From positions 62,001 through 126,000 of the forward strand of contig OMRP01000009.1 in assembly GCA_900313615.1 (NCBI GenBank): DNA of 64,000 bases. The letters are read 5' to 3'. Both the position numbers and the translations under genes were made by a program. Position 1 is the first letter of the stretch, and each line of letters begins with the position of its first letter. This document shows positions 15,252 to 25,084 of the stretch, in pieces. Origin of the DNA: an uncultured Prevotellaceae bacterium. Lineage in GTDB: Bacteria; Bacteroidota; Bacteroidia; Bacteroidales; Bacteroidaceae. The notes below the pieces were generated by a model that ran no database searches, was not told where the DNA came from, and saw only the letters and a list, made by a program, of their open reading frames with translations.

Positions 15252-17327
15252 ATGAAACAAAAAACGATAGGAGTATTATTGTTGCTGTTTGTCGTGGCAC
15301 AGGTCATGGCACAGATGGCCATGCCTGTCCATTTCAGCGTCAAACAGCAGCAAACATCACCCGACGTAGTGGATGTGGTGTTCAGCGCCACCATCGACAA
15401 GGGATGGCATGTATACAGCACCAACTTGCCCGATGGCGGTCCTACATCCGCCACTTTCCACGATGAGGGTTCCACGGGCGCCAAGCCACAAGGCGCTTTA
15501 CAGCCCAAGGGCCGTGAGATTAGCGAGGACGACAAGATTTTCGAGATGAAGGTGCGCTATTTCGAACAGTCTGTATCGTTCGTGCAGCGCTACAAGGTGA
15601 CCGATGAGAAATATCACATCAAGGGGTATCTTGAATATGGTGCCTGCAACGACCAGATGTGCATGCCACCCACCACTGTGGAATTCGACTTTACCGGCAA
15701 CGGACCGGAAAAGGCAAAAGAGCCAGAGAAAGCAGACAAGAAAGATGAACCTGAAAAGACGCCATTGGCAGGCATGGCCTCCACCGACACCGTGGCTCCC
15801 GTTTCAGTTGCCGACACTGCCGCCATCGTCACCGACAGCTTGGCCATGGGACGCGACACGCTATCACATGGCGAAGCAGGATGGTGGGCACCCATGGTCG
15901 ACGAGCTGAAGGCTTTCGACGGCAATGCTGTGTCTGACCATTCATGGCTATATATCTTCCTGATGGGTTTTGTGGGCGGTCTACTCGCCCTGTTCACACC
16001 CTGTGTGTGGCCCATCATCCCCATGACCGTCAGTTTCTTCTTGAAACGGTCGAAAGACAAGCGCAAAGGAGTGCGCGATGCCATCACTTACGGCATCTCC
16101 ATCGTCGTTATCTACCTGGCACTGGGACTGCTCATCACGGCACTCTTCGGTGCGCAGACACTCAACAGTCTGGCCACGAATGCCGTGTTCAACATTTTCT
16201 TCTTCCTGCTGCTCGTAGTCTTCGCCCTGTCGTTCTTCGGGTGGTTCGAACTGCGCCTGCCTTCGTCGTGGGCCAACAAAGTGGATAGCAAGGCCACATC
16301 GACAAGTGGACTGTTGTCCATCTTCCTCATGGCGTTCACCTTGGCGCTGGTGTCCTTCTCCTGCACCGCCCCCATCGTGGGACTGTTGTTGGTGGAGGCT
16401 GGCACGTCAGGCAACTGGCTCGGTCCTGCCGCCGGCATGCTGGGTTTCGCCATCGCTCTGGCACTGCCCTTCACCCTCTTCGCCCTCTTCCCCACATGGC
16501 TGAAGCAAGCCCCCAAATCAGGTTCATGGATGAACATCATCAAGGTGGTGCTCGGTTTCATCGAACTGGCTTTCGCCCTCAAGTTTTTCTCCGTGGCCGA
16601 CCTGGCCTATGGCTGGCACCTGCTCGACCGTGAGGTGTTCCTCTCGCTGTGGATAGCCATCTTTGGTCTGATGGGACTATACCTCGTGGGGATGTTCAAA
16701 TTCCAAAGCGACTTGGTCGACGGCGAACCCAAACCCATGCCCGTACCATGTATCATGCTCGGACTGTGTTCGCTGGCCTTCGCCATCTATATGGTACCCG
16801 GACTGTGGGGAGCACCCTGCAAGGCCGTGAGCGCCTTCGCCCCGCCGATGTACACACAGGACTTCAACCTCAACACCCGTGAGGTGCGCGCCGCCTACAC
16901 CGACTACGACGAGGGAATGGCCGCCGCCAAGGCACAAGGCAAACCCGTATTCCTCGATTTCACTGGCTTCGGCTGCGTGAACTGTCGTAAGATGGAAGCC
17001 GCCATATGGACCGACCCCACCGTAGCCAAGAAACTGACGCAAGACTTTGTGCTGATATCACTCTTTGTCGACGACAAGACGCCCTTGCCTGAGAAGCAAG
17101 TGGTGACACTCCCCTCGGGTGAACAGAAGACACTGCGCACCATCGGCGACAAATGGAGCTATCTGGAACAGATGAAGTTCGGGCACCTCACCCAACCCCT
17201 TTACGTACTTGTCGACAATGACGGGCGACCACTCACCGGCTCGTTCAGTTACAAGGAAGATGTGGGAGCGTTCCTGGAGTTTTTGGAGAAAGGAGCAAGG
17301 GGCAAGGAGCAAGGGGCAAGGGATTAG
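15252..17327 (+). CDS. dsbD: thiol:disulfide interchange protein DsbD
   Basis: DsbD carries electrons from cytoplasmic thioredoxin across the inner membrane to periplasmic reductases. The 691-residue protein has a signal peptide (MKQKTIGVLLLLFVVAQVMA), an N-terminal DsbD-alpha domain with a cysteine pair in YGACNDQMCMPP, and a linker rich in Asp and Thr. The CcdA-like membrane domain has paired cysteines in LFTPCVWPIIP and SFSCTAPIVG, and the C-terminal thioredoxin domain has the active site FGCVNCRKME. All six redox cysteines are present. The last ~11 residues (KGARGKEQGARD) are encoded by a GGAGCAAGGGGCAAGG interspersed repeat and are not part of the fold. clpS follows after 50 bases. Confidence 0.95.
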   Translation: MKQKTIGVLLLLFVVAQVMAQMAMPVHFSVKQQQTSPDVVDVVFSATIDKGWHVYSTNLPDGGPTSATFHDEGSTGAKPQGALQPKGREISEDDKIFEMKVRYFEQSVSFVQRYKVTDEKYHIKGYLEYGACNDQMCMPPTTVEFDFTGNGPEKAKEPEKADKKDEPEKTPLAGMASTDTVAPVSVADTAAIVTDSLAMGRDTLSHGEAGWWAPMVDELKAFDGNAVSDHSWLYIFLMGFVGGLLALFTPCVWPIIPMTVSFFLKRSKDKRKGVRDAITYGISIVVIYLALGLLITALFGAQTLNSLATNAVFNIFFFLLLVVFALSFFGWFELRLPSSWANKVDSKATSTSGLLSIFLMAFTLALVSFSCTAPIVGLLLVEAGTSGNWLGPAAGMLGFAIALALPFTLFALFPTWLKQAPKSGSWMNIIKVVLGFIELAFALKFFSVADLAYGWHLLDREVFLSLWIAIFGLMGLYLVGMFKFQSDLVDGEPKPMPVPCIMLGLCSLAFAIYMVPGLWGAPCKAVSAFAPPMYTQDFNLNTREVRAAYTDYDEGMAAAKAQGKPVFLDFTGFGCVNCRKMEAAIWTDPTVAKKLTQDFVLISLFVDDKTPLPEKQVVTLPSGEQKTLRTIGDKWSYLEQMKFGHLTQPLYVLVDNDGRPLTGSFSYKEDVGAFLEFLEKGARGKEQGARD
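17283..17326. repeat. GGAGCAAGGGGCAAGGAGC repeat covering the dsbD stop codon
   Basis: The GGAGCAAGGGGCAAGG words recur at 19978-20000 and 49441-49475, and in reverse complement at 44208-44255. Here they encode the tail of DsbD. Confidence 0.85.
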
Positions 17328-17377
17328 CCTGTGTGATACTTTTCATAACTCGTAACTCATAACTCGTAACTAAGCCC

Positions 17378-17680
17378 ATGCCCCAAGAGCAGTCAGCTGT
17401 AAAAGAACGGCAGCGCACCAACCAACGTGAACCGCGCCGATACAAAGTCATCATGCACAATGACGACTTCACCACCATGGAATTTGTGGTGAAGGTGCTC
17501 ACCACCGTCTTTTTCAAGCCGCAACCCGAGGCATATTCATTGATGATCAAGATACACCGCTCCGACAAAGCCGTCGTCGGCATATACACCTACGACATCG
17601 CCATATCGAAGAAGCAAAAAGCCACCACCATGGCACGCGAAGAGGGATTCCCCCTGCGCATCACCTGTGAACCCGAATAA
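17378..17680 (+). CDS. clpS: ATP-dependent Clp protease adaptor ClpS
   Basis: ClpS binds N-degron substrates (Leu, Phe, Tyr or Trp at the N-terminus) and hands them to ClpAP. The 100-residue protein has the core YKVIMHNDDFTTMEFVV and the C-terminal strand GFPLRITCEPE, and the conserved His in MIKIHRSDKAVVG. The N-terminal ~20 residues are the flexible tail needed for delivery. It is 20 bases ahead of clpA. With aat downstream, the set forms a complete N-degron tagging and degradation pathway. Confidence 0.96.
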   Translation: MPQEQSAVKERQRTNQREPRRYKVIMHNDDFTTMEFVVKVLTTVFFKPQPEAYSLMIKIHRSDKAVVGIYTYDIAISKKQKATTMAREEGFPLRITCEPE

Positions 17681-17700
17681 AAACAACCAACACGAGAAAC

Positions 17701-19977
17701 ATGCCAGAACTACGACATTCTCTAAAGGCAGGCAAAGCGCTCAACCGCAGCGTTGAGTTGGCCCAACAATATCGCCACGAATTCATCACTCCCGAACATC
17801 TGCTTGCCGCCATCAACGAGCAGGGTGCCTTCCAGATGTCCATGACATTGGGAGGAGCATTGTTTTACCCCCTCAAGGAAAAGCTTGTCGAGGAGTTCGA
17901 GAAGATGGAACGTGTGCCCGACGACGTAAGTTATGACCTTACTCCATCGATACAACTCGACCATGTGCTGCAAGTGGCATACAGTCAGGTACAGGCATCG
18001 TCAGCCCCCATGCTCGACGTGCCCCACCTGGTGAAGGGCATCCTAGAGCTGAAAGAAAGCAAAGCCTGCCAGTTGCTCCTCGAGAGCATGGAATGCACAG
18101 AAGGCGAGTTTCTCGCCGACCTGGTGAGTTGTTACGAGAGGAACCACCTTCAAGACTACAGCGACGATGACGAAGCCGACGACGGTCTTGATGCCAGCGA
18201 TGCTGATGGCGCCGAAACGGAAAGCGAACCCTGGCAGCAACTGGTGACCTGCCTGAACGACCATGTGGCCGAACATAACCCCCTTATCGGACGTGAGAAC
18301 GAGTTGGAACGCACCATACAGGTGCTCTGCCGCCGTGACAAGAACAACCCCTTGCATGTGGGCGAACCCGGCGTGGGCAAGACAGCGCTCGTCTACGGTC
18401 TGGTGGAACGCATCGTCAAGGGTGAGGTGCCCGAACGTCTCAAGGACAGCCGTGTGTTTCTGCTCGACCTGGGCACCTTGGTGGCCGGCACCCATTACCG
18501 TGGTGATTTCGAACGCCGGCTGAAAGCCATCATGGAAGGGGTGAGCAAGGAGAAAGCACCCATCATCTATATCGACGAGATACATAACCTAGTAGGTGCC
18601 GGACGCACCAACGACGACTCGCTTGACGCCTCGAACATGCTCAAGCCTTACCTCGAAGCAGGCAAGATACGGTTTATCGGCTCCACCACCTATGAGGAAT
18701 ACAACCGTTATTTCTCGCGCAGCAAAGGCCTGGTGCGACGCTTCCAGCAGATAGACATCCCCGAGCCCTCCATCGACGAGGCCATACATATCGTGGAACA
18801 GTTACAGCCTCTCTACGCCGACTTCCACCAGGTGAGTTATGCCGACGATGTGGCCCGCTATGTCGTGGAAGCCAGCAACAAACATATCAACGAACGGTTT
18901 CTGCCCGACAAAGCCATCGATCTCATTGATGAGGCAGGTGCATGGCGAGAGATACACCCACAAGACAACAATAAGGTGGACCGCGCTCTCGTCAACCAGG
19001 TGCTCTCAAAGATATGCAAGGTTGACGCCATCGCCATGGAGGCCGATGACAACAAACGCCTGGAAACGCTCTACGAACGTATGAGCGGTCAGATATACGG
19101 TCAGGACGAAGCCCTCCGCCAAGTGGTGGAGGCCATCCAACTGTCGAAGGCCGGTCTGACCGACGAGGACAAGCCCTTGGCAGCCCTGCTCTTCGTGGGT
19201 CCCACCGGTGTTGGCAAAACTGAAGTGGCCCGTGTGCTGTCGCGCGAACTAGGCATCGCCCTCGTACGTTTCGACATGAGTGAATACACCGAGAAACATG
19301 CCGTGGCCAAACTCATCGGCTCACCTGCCGGATATGTGGGGTATGAAGACGGCGGTCTGCTCACCGACGCCATCCGCAAGTCGCCCAACTGCGTGCTGCT
19401 GCTCGACGAGATAGAGAAAGCGCACCAAGACATATACAATATTCTGTTGCAAGTAATGGATTATGCGCGGTTGACCGACAACAAAGGACGCCAGGCCGAT
19501 TTCCGCAACGTGGTATTGCTGATGACCTCGAATGCCGGCGCACAGTATGCGGCACAGGCCTCAGTGGGTTTCAGCGGTCATGTGACCAGAGGCGAAGCCA
19601 TGCTCCGCCAGGTGAAGAAAACGTTCAAGCCCGAGTTTCTCAACCGATTGTCGGGCACTGTGGTATTCAACGACATGGACCGCCACATGGCTGGACTCAT
19701 CCTCGACAAGAAACTGCGCGAACTCGATGGCAAGCTGGCTGCTCGTGGCGTAAGTATGACGCTCTCCGACGAAGCCCACGAGTGGTTGCTGAACGAGGGT
19801 TATACCCGCGAGTATGGTGCCCGTGAGTTCGACCGCGTGATAGCCCAAAAACTCAAGCCCTTACTCATGCGCGAGATTCTCTTCGGCAAGAGCAAGAAGG
19901 TGAAAGTAACAGTGAAAGATGGGGAGTTGAGAACCAATACCCACCCCCAACCCCTCCCCAAGGGAGGGGAGTGTTAA
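17701..19977 (+). CDS. clpA: ATP-dependent Clp protease ATP-binding subunit ClpA
   Basis: ClpA is the hexameric unfoldase that feeds ClpP. The 758-residue protein has an N-domain ([32 protein letters not shown]), then an acidic linker ([23 protein letters not shown], residues about 155-178). AAA+ module 1 has Walker A GEPGVGKT and Walker [15 protein letters not shown]. Module 2 has GPTGVGKTE and [15 protein letters not shown], followed by the C-terminal D2-small domain. The usual LLVGEPG is LHVGEPG here. The last ~11 residues ([13 protein letters not shown]) are read from an interspersed CCCAACCCCTCCCCAAGGGAGG repeat. Confidence 0.96.
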   Translation: MPELRHSLKAGKALNRSVELAQQYRHEFITPEHLLAAINEQGAFQMSMTLGGALFYPLKEKLVEEFEKMERVPDDVSYDLTPSIQLDHVLQVAYSQVQASSAPMLDVPHLVKGILELKESKACQLLLESMECTEGEFLADLVSCYERNHLQDYSDDDEADDGLDASDADGAETESEPWQQLVTCLNDHVAEHNPLIGRENELERTIQVLCRRDKNNPLHVGEPGVGKTALVYGLVERIVKGEVPERLKDSRVFLLDLGTLVAGTHYRGDFERRLKAIMEGVSKEKAPIIYIDEIHNLVGAGRTNDDSLDASNMLKPYLEAGKIRFIGSTTYEEYNRYFSRSKGLVRRFQQIDIPEPSIDEAIHIVEQLQPLYADFHQVSYADDVARYVVEASNKHINERFLPDKAIDLIDEAGAWREIHPQDNNKVDRALVNQVLSKICKVDAIAMEADDNKRLETLYERMSGQIYGQDEALRQVVEAIQLSKAGLTDEDKPLAALLFVGPTGVGKTEVARVLSRELGIALVRFDMSEYTEKHAVAKLIGSPAGYVGYEDGGLLTDAIRKSPNCVLLLDEIEKAHQDIYNILLQVMDYARLTDNKGRQADFRNVVLLMTSNAGAQYAAQASVGFSGHVTRGEAMLRQVKKTFKPEFLNRLSGTVVFNDMDRHMAGLILDKKLRELDGKLAARGVSMTLSDEAHEWLLNEGYTREYGAREFDRVIAQKLKPLLMREILFGKSKKVKVTVKDGELRTNTHPQPLPKGGEC

Positions 19978-20235
19978 GGAGCAAGGGGCAAGGAGCAAGA
20001 GAATACCTTAAAGTAAAAGTTAAGAGTTAAAAGTGAAAAATCAGCCTGCGTCCTCCCCAAAAAGCATTCGTCTTCACTCCTTCACTCCTCTCACTCCTCC
20101 ACTCCCCAAAAAGCATTCGTCTTCACTCCTTCACTCCTCTCACTCCTCCACTCCCCAAAAAGCATTCGTCTGAACTCCTTCACTCCTCTCACTCCTCCAC
20201 TCCTTAGTCAATTGTCTAACCTCATAAACTAAACC
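19978..20235. repeat. intergenic repeats including three tandem 49-bp units
   Basis: Between clpA and aat there is first a GGAGCAAGGGGCAAGG block. Then three near-identical 49-bp tandem units start at 20055, 20104 and 20153, each CCCCAAAAAGCATTCGTCTT followed by CACTCCTTCACTCCTCTCAC-type words. The third unit has TGAACTCC in place of TTCACTCC. No gene, no hairpin spacers and no promoter are seen. Confidence 0.9.
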
Positions 20236-20895
20236 ATGGTTTTTCGATTGAGTGACGATATTGCGTTCCCCAATCCATTGGTGTATGAGCCGGAGCCCAG
20301 CGGATTGTTTGCAGTAGGTGGCGACCTAAGTGTCGAACGCCTGCTGTTGGCTTATCAAAATGGCATCTTCCCCTGGTATTCCTTCCGCGATTGGGACGAG
20401 GTACACTGGTATTGTCCGATGGACCGTTTTGTACTCTTTCCCAACGAGATACACATATCACACTCCATGCGCACGTTACTGCGCAAAAAACTCTATCACT
20501 GTTCCCTCAACAAACGATTCGACGAGGTGATACAGGCCTGCAGCGAGCAACGTATCGACCTCGAAGGTGCCTGGTTGGGTCCCGACATGATTAAAGCCTA
20601 CACCGAAATGAACCGGCGCAATCATGCTTTTTCCGTGGAAGTATGGGATAAGGATGAACAGTTGGTGGGGGGACTTTATGGTGTGAGCATCGGACGGTGT
20701 TATTTTGGTGAGAGTATGTTCTCGCGCGTGCCCAACGGCAGCAAGATAGCGCTGATTCACCTCGCCCGTTTGATGCAGAGAATCAGCGGCTCACTCATCG
20801 ACTGTCAGTTTGAGACACCCCATCTCAAGTCGATGGGTGGTCGACACATCTCCTATGAGGAATATATGTCTTTCTTAAAAGGAGTGGAGGAGTGA
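20236..20895 (+). CDS. aat: leucyl/phenylalanyl-tRNA--protein transferase
   Basis: Aat adds Leu or Phe from charged tRNA to proteins with N-terminal Lys or Arg, creating ClpS-recognised degrons. The 219-residue protein carries the family signature FPNPLVYEPEPSGLFAVGGDLSVERLLLAYQNGIFPWYS (seen in pieces), then GLYGVSIGRCYFGESMFSR, ASKIAL-type (here GSKIALIHLARLM), and the C-terminal DCQFETPHLKSMGGRHISYEEYM. Length is standard. It lies downstream of clpS-clpA on the same strand, separated only by repeats. Confidence 0.96.
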   Translation: MVFRLSDDIAFPNPLVYEPEPSGLFAVGGDLSVERLLLAYQNGIFPWYSFRDWDEVHWYCPMDRFVLFPNEIHISHSMRTLLRKKLYHCSLNKRFDEVIQACSEQRIDLEGAWLGPDMIKAYTEMNRRNHAFSVEVWDKDEQLVGGLYGVSIGRCYFGESMFSRVPNGSKIALIHLARLMQRISGSLIDCQFETPHLKSMGGRHISYEEYMSFLKGVEE

Positions 20896-21012
20896 AGACA
20901 AATAACTAGGAGGAGTGAAGGAGTGAGAGGAGTGAAGGAGTGAAGACAATTGACCAAGGATTATTCACTTTTCACTATTCCCTTAATTTTTCACTATTCC
21001 CTTAATTTTTCA
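20893..21012. repeat. GGAGTGAAGGAGTGAGAGG and TTTTTCACTATTCCC interspersed repeats
   Basis: GGAGTGAAGGAGTGAAGACA words begin at the aat stop codon and change to CACTATTCCCTTAATTTTTC words before the convergent gene end. Both word types recur near 44100-44185, 47228-47270 and 54300-54370. Confidence 0.82.
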
Positions 21013-21016
21013 CTCG

Positions 21017-22027
21017 TCACTCTCCCCTCAACCTGTCAAAATAGGTGATGATTTCCTCCCATGTCTTGAAGGTATCGCTACGATAGGGAATGACCGTTCC
21101 CATGAAATCGTCGCATGGTTGGGTGGTGATGAAGAAATCGCCCAAGAGCATTTGGGGCTGGTTGGTAAAGAGCACATGGTTATAGGCGGGCACATTGATA
21201 TATTCGTCAGCCCATGCCATCGTCGTCTTCATTTGTTCTGTCCCATCGTCGGTTGAACGCGGAGCAGGAGCCACGATATACACGTCGTAGTGTTCTATCA
21301 ACCGACGGAATGCCTTCTGCGCACTGGCCTCTGCCATGCCACGGCGGTCGATGAGCGTATCGGTGCCAATATACACCTTCTCGCGCTCGCGCCCTTCTTG
21401 GCGGTCATCCATCCAACGAATGACGGGCAGTACGGAGTGCATGAACGACTGGTCGTCCATGCGGTGGGCGCCATGAAAACGGATGGCCGTAGTGTAATGT
21501 TCGCAGAACAGGTCGTAGGTGTCCACCAATTCATCATGGTCGCCGAAGAGACCAATCACCCTACCCTTCTCCTCATCGTTCACCCCCGCAAAGTTTTGCG
21601 TGGTGATGTCTTTATATTCCTTCACCAAAGCCTTGGTGACGATGAAGTCCTGCACCCCGTCTTTCCGTGGGCTGAAGAAACGTTGCGCACCCGTCAGACC
21701 ATGGCTCACCATGGTGTCGCCGATACGTAACGCCGGGTTGATCATGATGCGGTCGAAGCCATAGAGCATCTCCGTGTACATACCCCCCATCGACGTGCCG
21801 ACGATGAGGTCGGGCCGTTCTTCCTCGCACAGTTGGCGGAGCATCGTGATGGCCTCCTGCGGATGCAGCGGCACATCCTCGGCAATGATGGTGGCCTGGG
21901 GCAACACCTCACGCAGACGGTGCACCGTGCCCGACTGTGCCGATGAGCCGAAGCCATGGACATACATCACTTTCTTTCCCGCCATAATATCGGGAAATTG
22001 CTTGATATAATGATTCTCCATTGCCAT
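21017..22027 (-). CDS. YqiA/YcfP-like alpha/beta hydrolase fused to a 5'-nucleotidase-like domain
   Basis: From the ATG at 22027 (MAMENHYIKQF) the product is 336 residues. The first ~190 form a YqiA-like esterase: KKVMYVHGFGSSAQSGTV, then DLIVGTSMGGMYTEML with the nucleophile Ser in GTSMGG, then GLFGDHDELVDTYD and FHGAHRMDDQSF supplying the Asp and His. The C-terminal ~140 residues (VYIGTDTLIDRRGMAEASAQ..., VYIVAPAPRSTDDGTEQMKTT, NHVLFTNQPQMLLGDFFITT) resemble 5'(3')-deoxyribonucleotidase HAD proteins. The catalytic DxD of HAD enzymes is replaced by GTDTLID. It starts 7 bases after the M6 protease stop on the same strand. Confidence 0.72.
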   Translation of the reverse strand: MAMENHYIKQFPDIMAGKKVMYVHGFGSSAQSGTVHRLREVLPQATIIAEDVPLHPQEAITMLRQLCEEERPDLIVGTSMGGMYTEMLYGFDRIMINPALRIGDTMVSHGLTGAQRFFSPRKDGVQDFIVTKALVKEYKDITTQNFAGVNDEEKGRVIGLFGDHDELVDTYDLFCEHYTTAIRFHGAHRMDDQSFMHSVLPVIRWMDDRQEGREREKVYIGTDTLIDRRGMAEASAQKAFRRLIEHYDVYIVAPAPRSTDDGTEQMKTTMAWADEYINVPAYNHVLFTNQPQMLLGDFFITTQPCDDFMGTVIPYRSDTFKTWEEIITYFDRLRGE

Positions 22028-22034
22028 TTCGATA

Positions 22035-24896
22035 TTATTTAACCACCACTTTCTTGCCACCGACAATATAGATTCCCTTTGGCAGTTTTGTGGCGAAAAC
22101 ACGACGACCCTGCAGGTCATAGACTATCTGGTTGCCGCTGGGAGCGTTGCTCACGGTCACCTCACGGATACCCGTCAGCACCGTGCCATCCAACAACAGC
22201 GCTTTAATATCTGGTACCAATTCCTGGTTGAGCACGAGATAAGCCTCGTGCGCCATCAACTCAAAGGGAGCGCCACCTTCCTCTTTCCAATAGAAGCCCG
22301 CATCCTGTCCTTCCGGAGCCATGAAGCCATAGAAATAGAAATTCTCTTTGCGGCTCTGAGCATTGCCACCGGTCATGCCCTTCACGTCAAGACCGCGCAA
22401 CAAGTTGGCAGCGTCGCCCTCACCCTCGTTAGAGGTTACCGCAAACACATAGTCGCCAGTAGCAGCCTTGAGCACCACACCAGTACCCGCTGGCAAGATA
22501 GAGCCCTCGTCGTAGGTCTTGCTGATGGTCAGTACGCCATCGACAACATTATAGGTGTACGCCTCAATATCCGCCGGCACGACAAGGTTCTTCTCTCCAT
22601 AATAGAGCGTACCGTAGCCCGACTCGTCGATGGCCACATCGATGTATTCCGGCAGTTCCACCTCTACATAAAGGTGCGCCACTACCATTTGCACCGTGGG
22701 CGAACTGGTATAGGTGTTGAAGCGCGGAGAACCCACATTGTAGAGCATCGTGCCATATTGCCCGAAGGTCATACCCACGCCAGCGTCACCGTCATCGGCC
22801 AAGGTCCATGTCAGTTCTTCATCAGAGAACGCCAATTTCTTGACATCCGTACAATAGAGGAACTTCCCCTTGTTGTTCATGAACGTCCATCCCTCTTGGT
22901 TGCCCTCAACGAAGAATATCTGCGTATCGTCCGTGATAGTCACCAACTCCTTGTCATCACTCATCGTCACGCTGGTAGAGGCAAGGTGTGGATTCTTTCC
23001 GCTGGTGCTCAAGGCACCCGCCGCCTTCGCCTTGTTTTCGCATACGATAACATAGCGCAACCCGCTCGCCATTTCATCGAGCGAGTGGACGCGTTGGAAT
23101 GTCGTCACTTTGGAAGTAGGAATGTTACGGATGACATATTTGGCCGACACCACCTCGCTCTCGTCATCGTCGGCGATGGCGATGGCCTTGATGGTGGTCG
23201 TTTTATCCACCGTGATGGGTTCTTCGTAGAGCGTGCTACTGGCCGATGGTGTGGTGCCGTCGGTAGTATAATAGATGGATACCCCTTCCGTCTCGCACGA
23301 GATGGTCACCTGTTGCGCCTCGACATAAGAGCCAGCAGCCGGTGTGAACACAGGATTGGCAAGGTTGCTCAGTCCCACGAAATTGAACGACACGGTCTTG
23401 TCACTATTCTTTTTGATGGACTCCACCGACTCATTCATGAAATAGGTGCCATCGGAGTTTTTGTTGTAGAACTTGGCGGCCGGTGTTGTCGACTTATTGA
23501 ACGCATTGACCGACCCATAGGGATAGGTGTCGTGGGCCATGCCGTCTTCCGTGTAATACCTGGTACCTTGGTAAATATAGTATTGGTATTCGTTGTCAGC
23601 AGGAATCCATGTCATTCGCTGGTGCGACGGGTCATCGTTGGGTTCGTTGGCAGCCCACACATCGGCATCATAGTCCACATGCAGGATGAGCAGTCCCGAG
23701 CCTGGCAGACTGGCATCCCAGCCCTCCAACTGTCTGTTCTCGAGCAAGAAATATTCATTTTCGTTGCCTTTGTTGTAGATGACATAACTCTCGCCGCCAT
23801 TTTGCAACGACTTCATGTTCGTAACACTTTGGGTGGTCCTCAGCTCGATGGGTATTTTCCATCCCGCCATCCAGCGCTCATAACTCGTATATCCCGAGGG
23901 TTGATAGCCATCGCCGTTGTACGAGCCGCTGTCCATGAGGCTCCAGTTGCCCATGCCCTGGCCACCACTGTAATCAGTATCATAGAAATCGGGATAGCCC
24001 AGACAATGGCTGAACTCATGGCACATCGTGCCAATGCCCGCAAGACTGCCCGACCCATTCAGTTCGGAACCGCAGGCATAGGTGTCGATGACCACACCGT
24101 CCAATGTCTGTGCCCCGGTGCCGTCGCCATACCATGACGCCGAACTGAGTTGCCACTCATGGGGCCAGATGGTGGACGAAGCGCCACCGTCAGCCTCACC
24201 CTTGCCGGCATAGACTACATACACCTGGTCCACCTCGCCGTCGTTGTTCCAATCATAGTCGGCAAAGTTGACTTCTTCATCAACCAAGTCGAGTGCCTCG
24301 ATGACCATGGTTGCCGGATACTTGTCGTCGCCGTGCGAGTTGTTGGAACCATAGTACGACTGTGTATTCGACACCGTCACCGGGCCCACCACATCGAAGG
24401 TCAGTTCGAACTTGCCCTCGCTCTGAGCGTAGAAATAATCGTACATCGAGCCTTTGAAATTGCCCTCATTGAAATTCTCCTCGTTGGCGATGCGTTGGTA
24501 AAGCTCATTGTCGTCGTTGGCCTTGAAACTCACATTGGAGAAGTTGACCAAGATAATAAGTCCCTTCTTCTGGCCGATATACTCGCCTACTGCGCCTACG
24601 CGCCGCTGTTTCATCTTACGGGCGCGACGGGCATTTTCCTTCGTTCTCTTTTCTTGGGCCCTGAGCATGACTTGTCGGGCATCCACCTGTTGAAAGACAT
24701 CTGTGCCTTCAACGGCCTGGTAGGCTTTGCCATCAGAGGCCAGCCAGTAATGTCCGTGTTCGTCTCCCACGAGTTGGGCGGTTACCGTCGTCCCATTGGT
24801 CAGGGTGAGCGTTCTGATAACGCCCTTTTTGGCGGGCACGGCATAGGCGCAAAGGACCATCAAGATCAGCAAGAAACTGAAGACTATTTTTTTCAT
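22035..24896 (-). CDS. secreted M6-family metalloprotease with a T9SS sorting domain
   Basis: The 953-residue protein begins with a signal peptide (MKKIVFSFLLILMVLCAYA) and an M6 (immune inhibitor A-like) peptidase domain containing GTMCHEFSHCLGYPDFYDTDY, the HExxHxxGxxD zinc site. Around residue 520 there is a chitobiase/FN3-like domain (VFTPAAGSYVEAQQVTISCE...YYTTDGTTPSASSTLYEEP). The C-terminus (IVYDLQGRRV...LPKGIYIVGGKKVVVK) is the type A C-terminal domain used for type IX secretion and surface attachment. It is therefore exported and probably degrades host or dietary proteins. A TAAATTTG -7 box lies at 24961-24968. It is followed closely by the YqiA-like gene. Confidence 0.9.
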   Translation of the reverse strand: MKKIVFSFLLILMVLCAYAVPAKKGVIRTLTLTNGTTVTAQLVGDEHGHYWLASDGKAYQAVEGTDVFQQVDARQVMLRAQEKRTKENARRARKMKQRRVGAVGEYIGQKKGLIILVNFSNVSFKANDDNELYQRIANEENFNEGNFKGSMYDYFYAQSEGKFELTFDVVGPVTVSNTQSYYGSNNSHGDDKYPATMVIEALDLVDEEVNFADYDWNNDGEVDQVYVVYAGKGEADGGASSTIWPHEWQLSSASWYGDGTGAQTLDGVVIDTYACGSELNGSGSLAGIGTMCHEFSHCLGYPDFYDTDYSGGQGMGNWSLMDSGSYNGDGYQPSGYTSYERWMAGWKIPIELRTTQSVTNMKSLQNGGESYVIYNKGNENEYFLLENRQLEGWDASLPGSGLLILHVDYDADVWAANEPNDDPSHQRMTWIPADNEYQYYIYQGTRYYTEDGMAHDTYPYGSVNAFNKSTTPAAKFYNKNSDGTYFMNESVESIKKNSDKTVSFNFVGLSNLANPVFTPAAGSYVEAQQVTISCETEGVSIYYTTDGTTPSASSTLYEEPITVDKTTTIKAIAIADDDESEVVSAKYVIRNIPTSKVTTFQRVHSLDEMASGLRYVIVCENKAKAAGALSTSGKNPHLASTSVTMSDDKELVTITDDTQIFFVEGNQEGWTFMNNKGKFLYCTDVKKLAFSDEELTWTLADDGDAGVGMTFGQYGTMLYNVGSPRFNTYTSSPTVQMVVAHLYVEVELPEYIDVAIDESGYGTLYYGEKNLVVPADIEAYTYNVVDGVLTISKTYDEGSILPAGTGVVLKAATGDYVFAVTSNEGEGDAANLLRGLDVKGMTGGNAQSRKENFYFYGFMAPEGQDAGFYWKEEGGAPFELMAHEAYLVLNQELVPDIKALLLDGTVLTGIREVTVSNAPSGNQIVYDLQGRRVFATKLPKGIYIVGGKKVVVK

Positions 24897-24960
24897 CTTA
24901 TGTCAGATTGTGAGTTTGTGTGTTTTGTGTGTTCGAGGTGAATCGTTGAAAAACGCTCGG

Positions 24961-24989
24961 CAAATTTAGCATAAATATTTAAGAAACAA
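24961..24989 (-). promoter_or_regulatory. probable promoter of the M6 protease gene
   Basis: On the minus strand the -7 box TAAATTTG (24961-24968) is perfect. The best -33 TTG (24987-24989) is 18 bases away, one shorter than usual. Confidence 0.5.
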
Positions 24990-25025
24990 TCAACATCTTC
25001 GTGAAAAGTTGTAAAGAACAAAAGA

Positions 25026-25058
25026 AATCCGCCTGTGCGAGAGCCACACAGACGGATT
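25026..25058 (-). terminator. terminator of the phosphatase operon
   Basis: AATCCG...CTGTG (25026-25037) pairs with CACAcagaCGGATT (25045-25058) around a short loop. On the minus strand it is followed by TTTCTTTTG. It lies 27 bases beyond the phosphatase stop. Confidence 0.75.
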
Positions 25059-25084
25059 ATATGGATAGTTGAAAAGATGGTTTC

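Noticed and set aside
20055..20201. Possible CRISPR array of three 49-bp units
   Set aside because: The units are contiguous with no unique spacers, so it is a plain tandem repeat.
22248..24137. Long open frame (629 codons) on the plus strand opposite the M6 protease
   Set aside because: It is a shadow of a strongly supported gene. The translation has no recognisable domain, and the minus-strand frame carries the signal peptide, zinc motif and T9SS tail.
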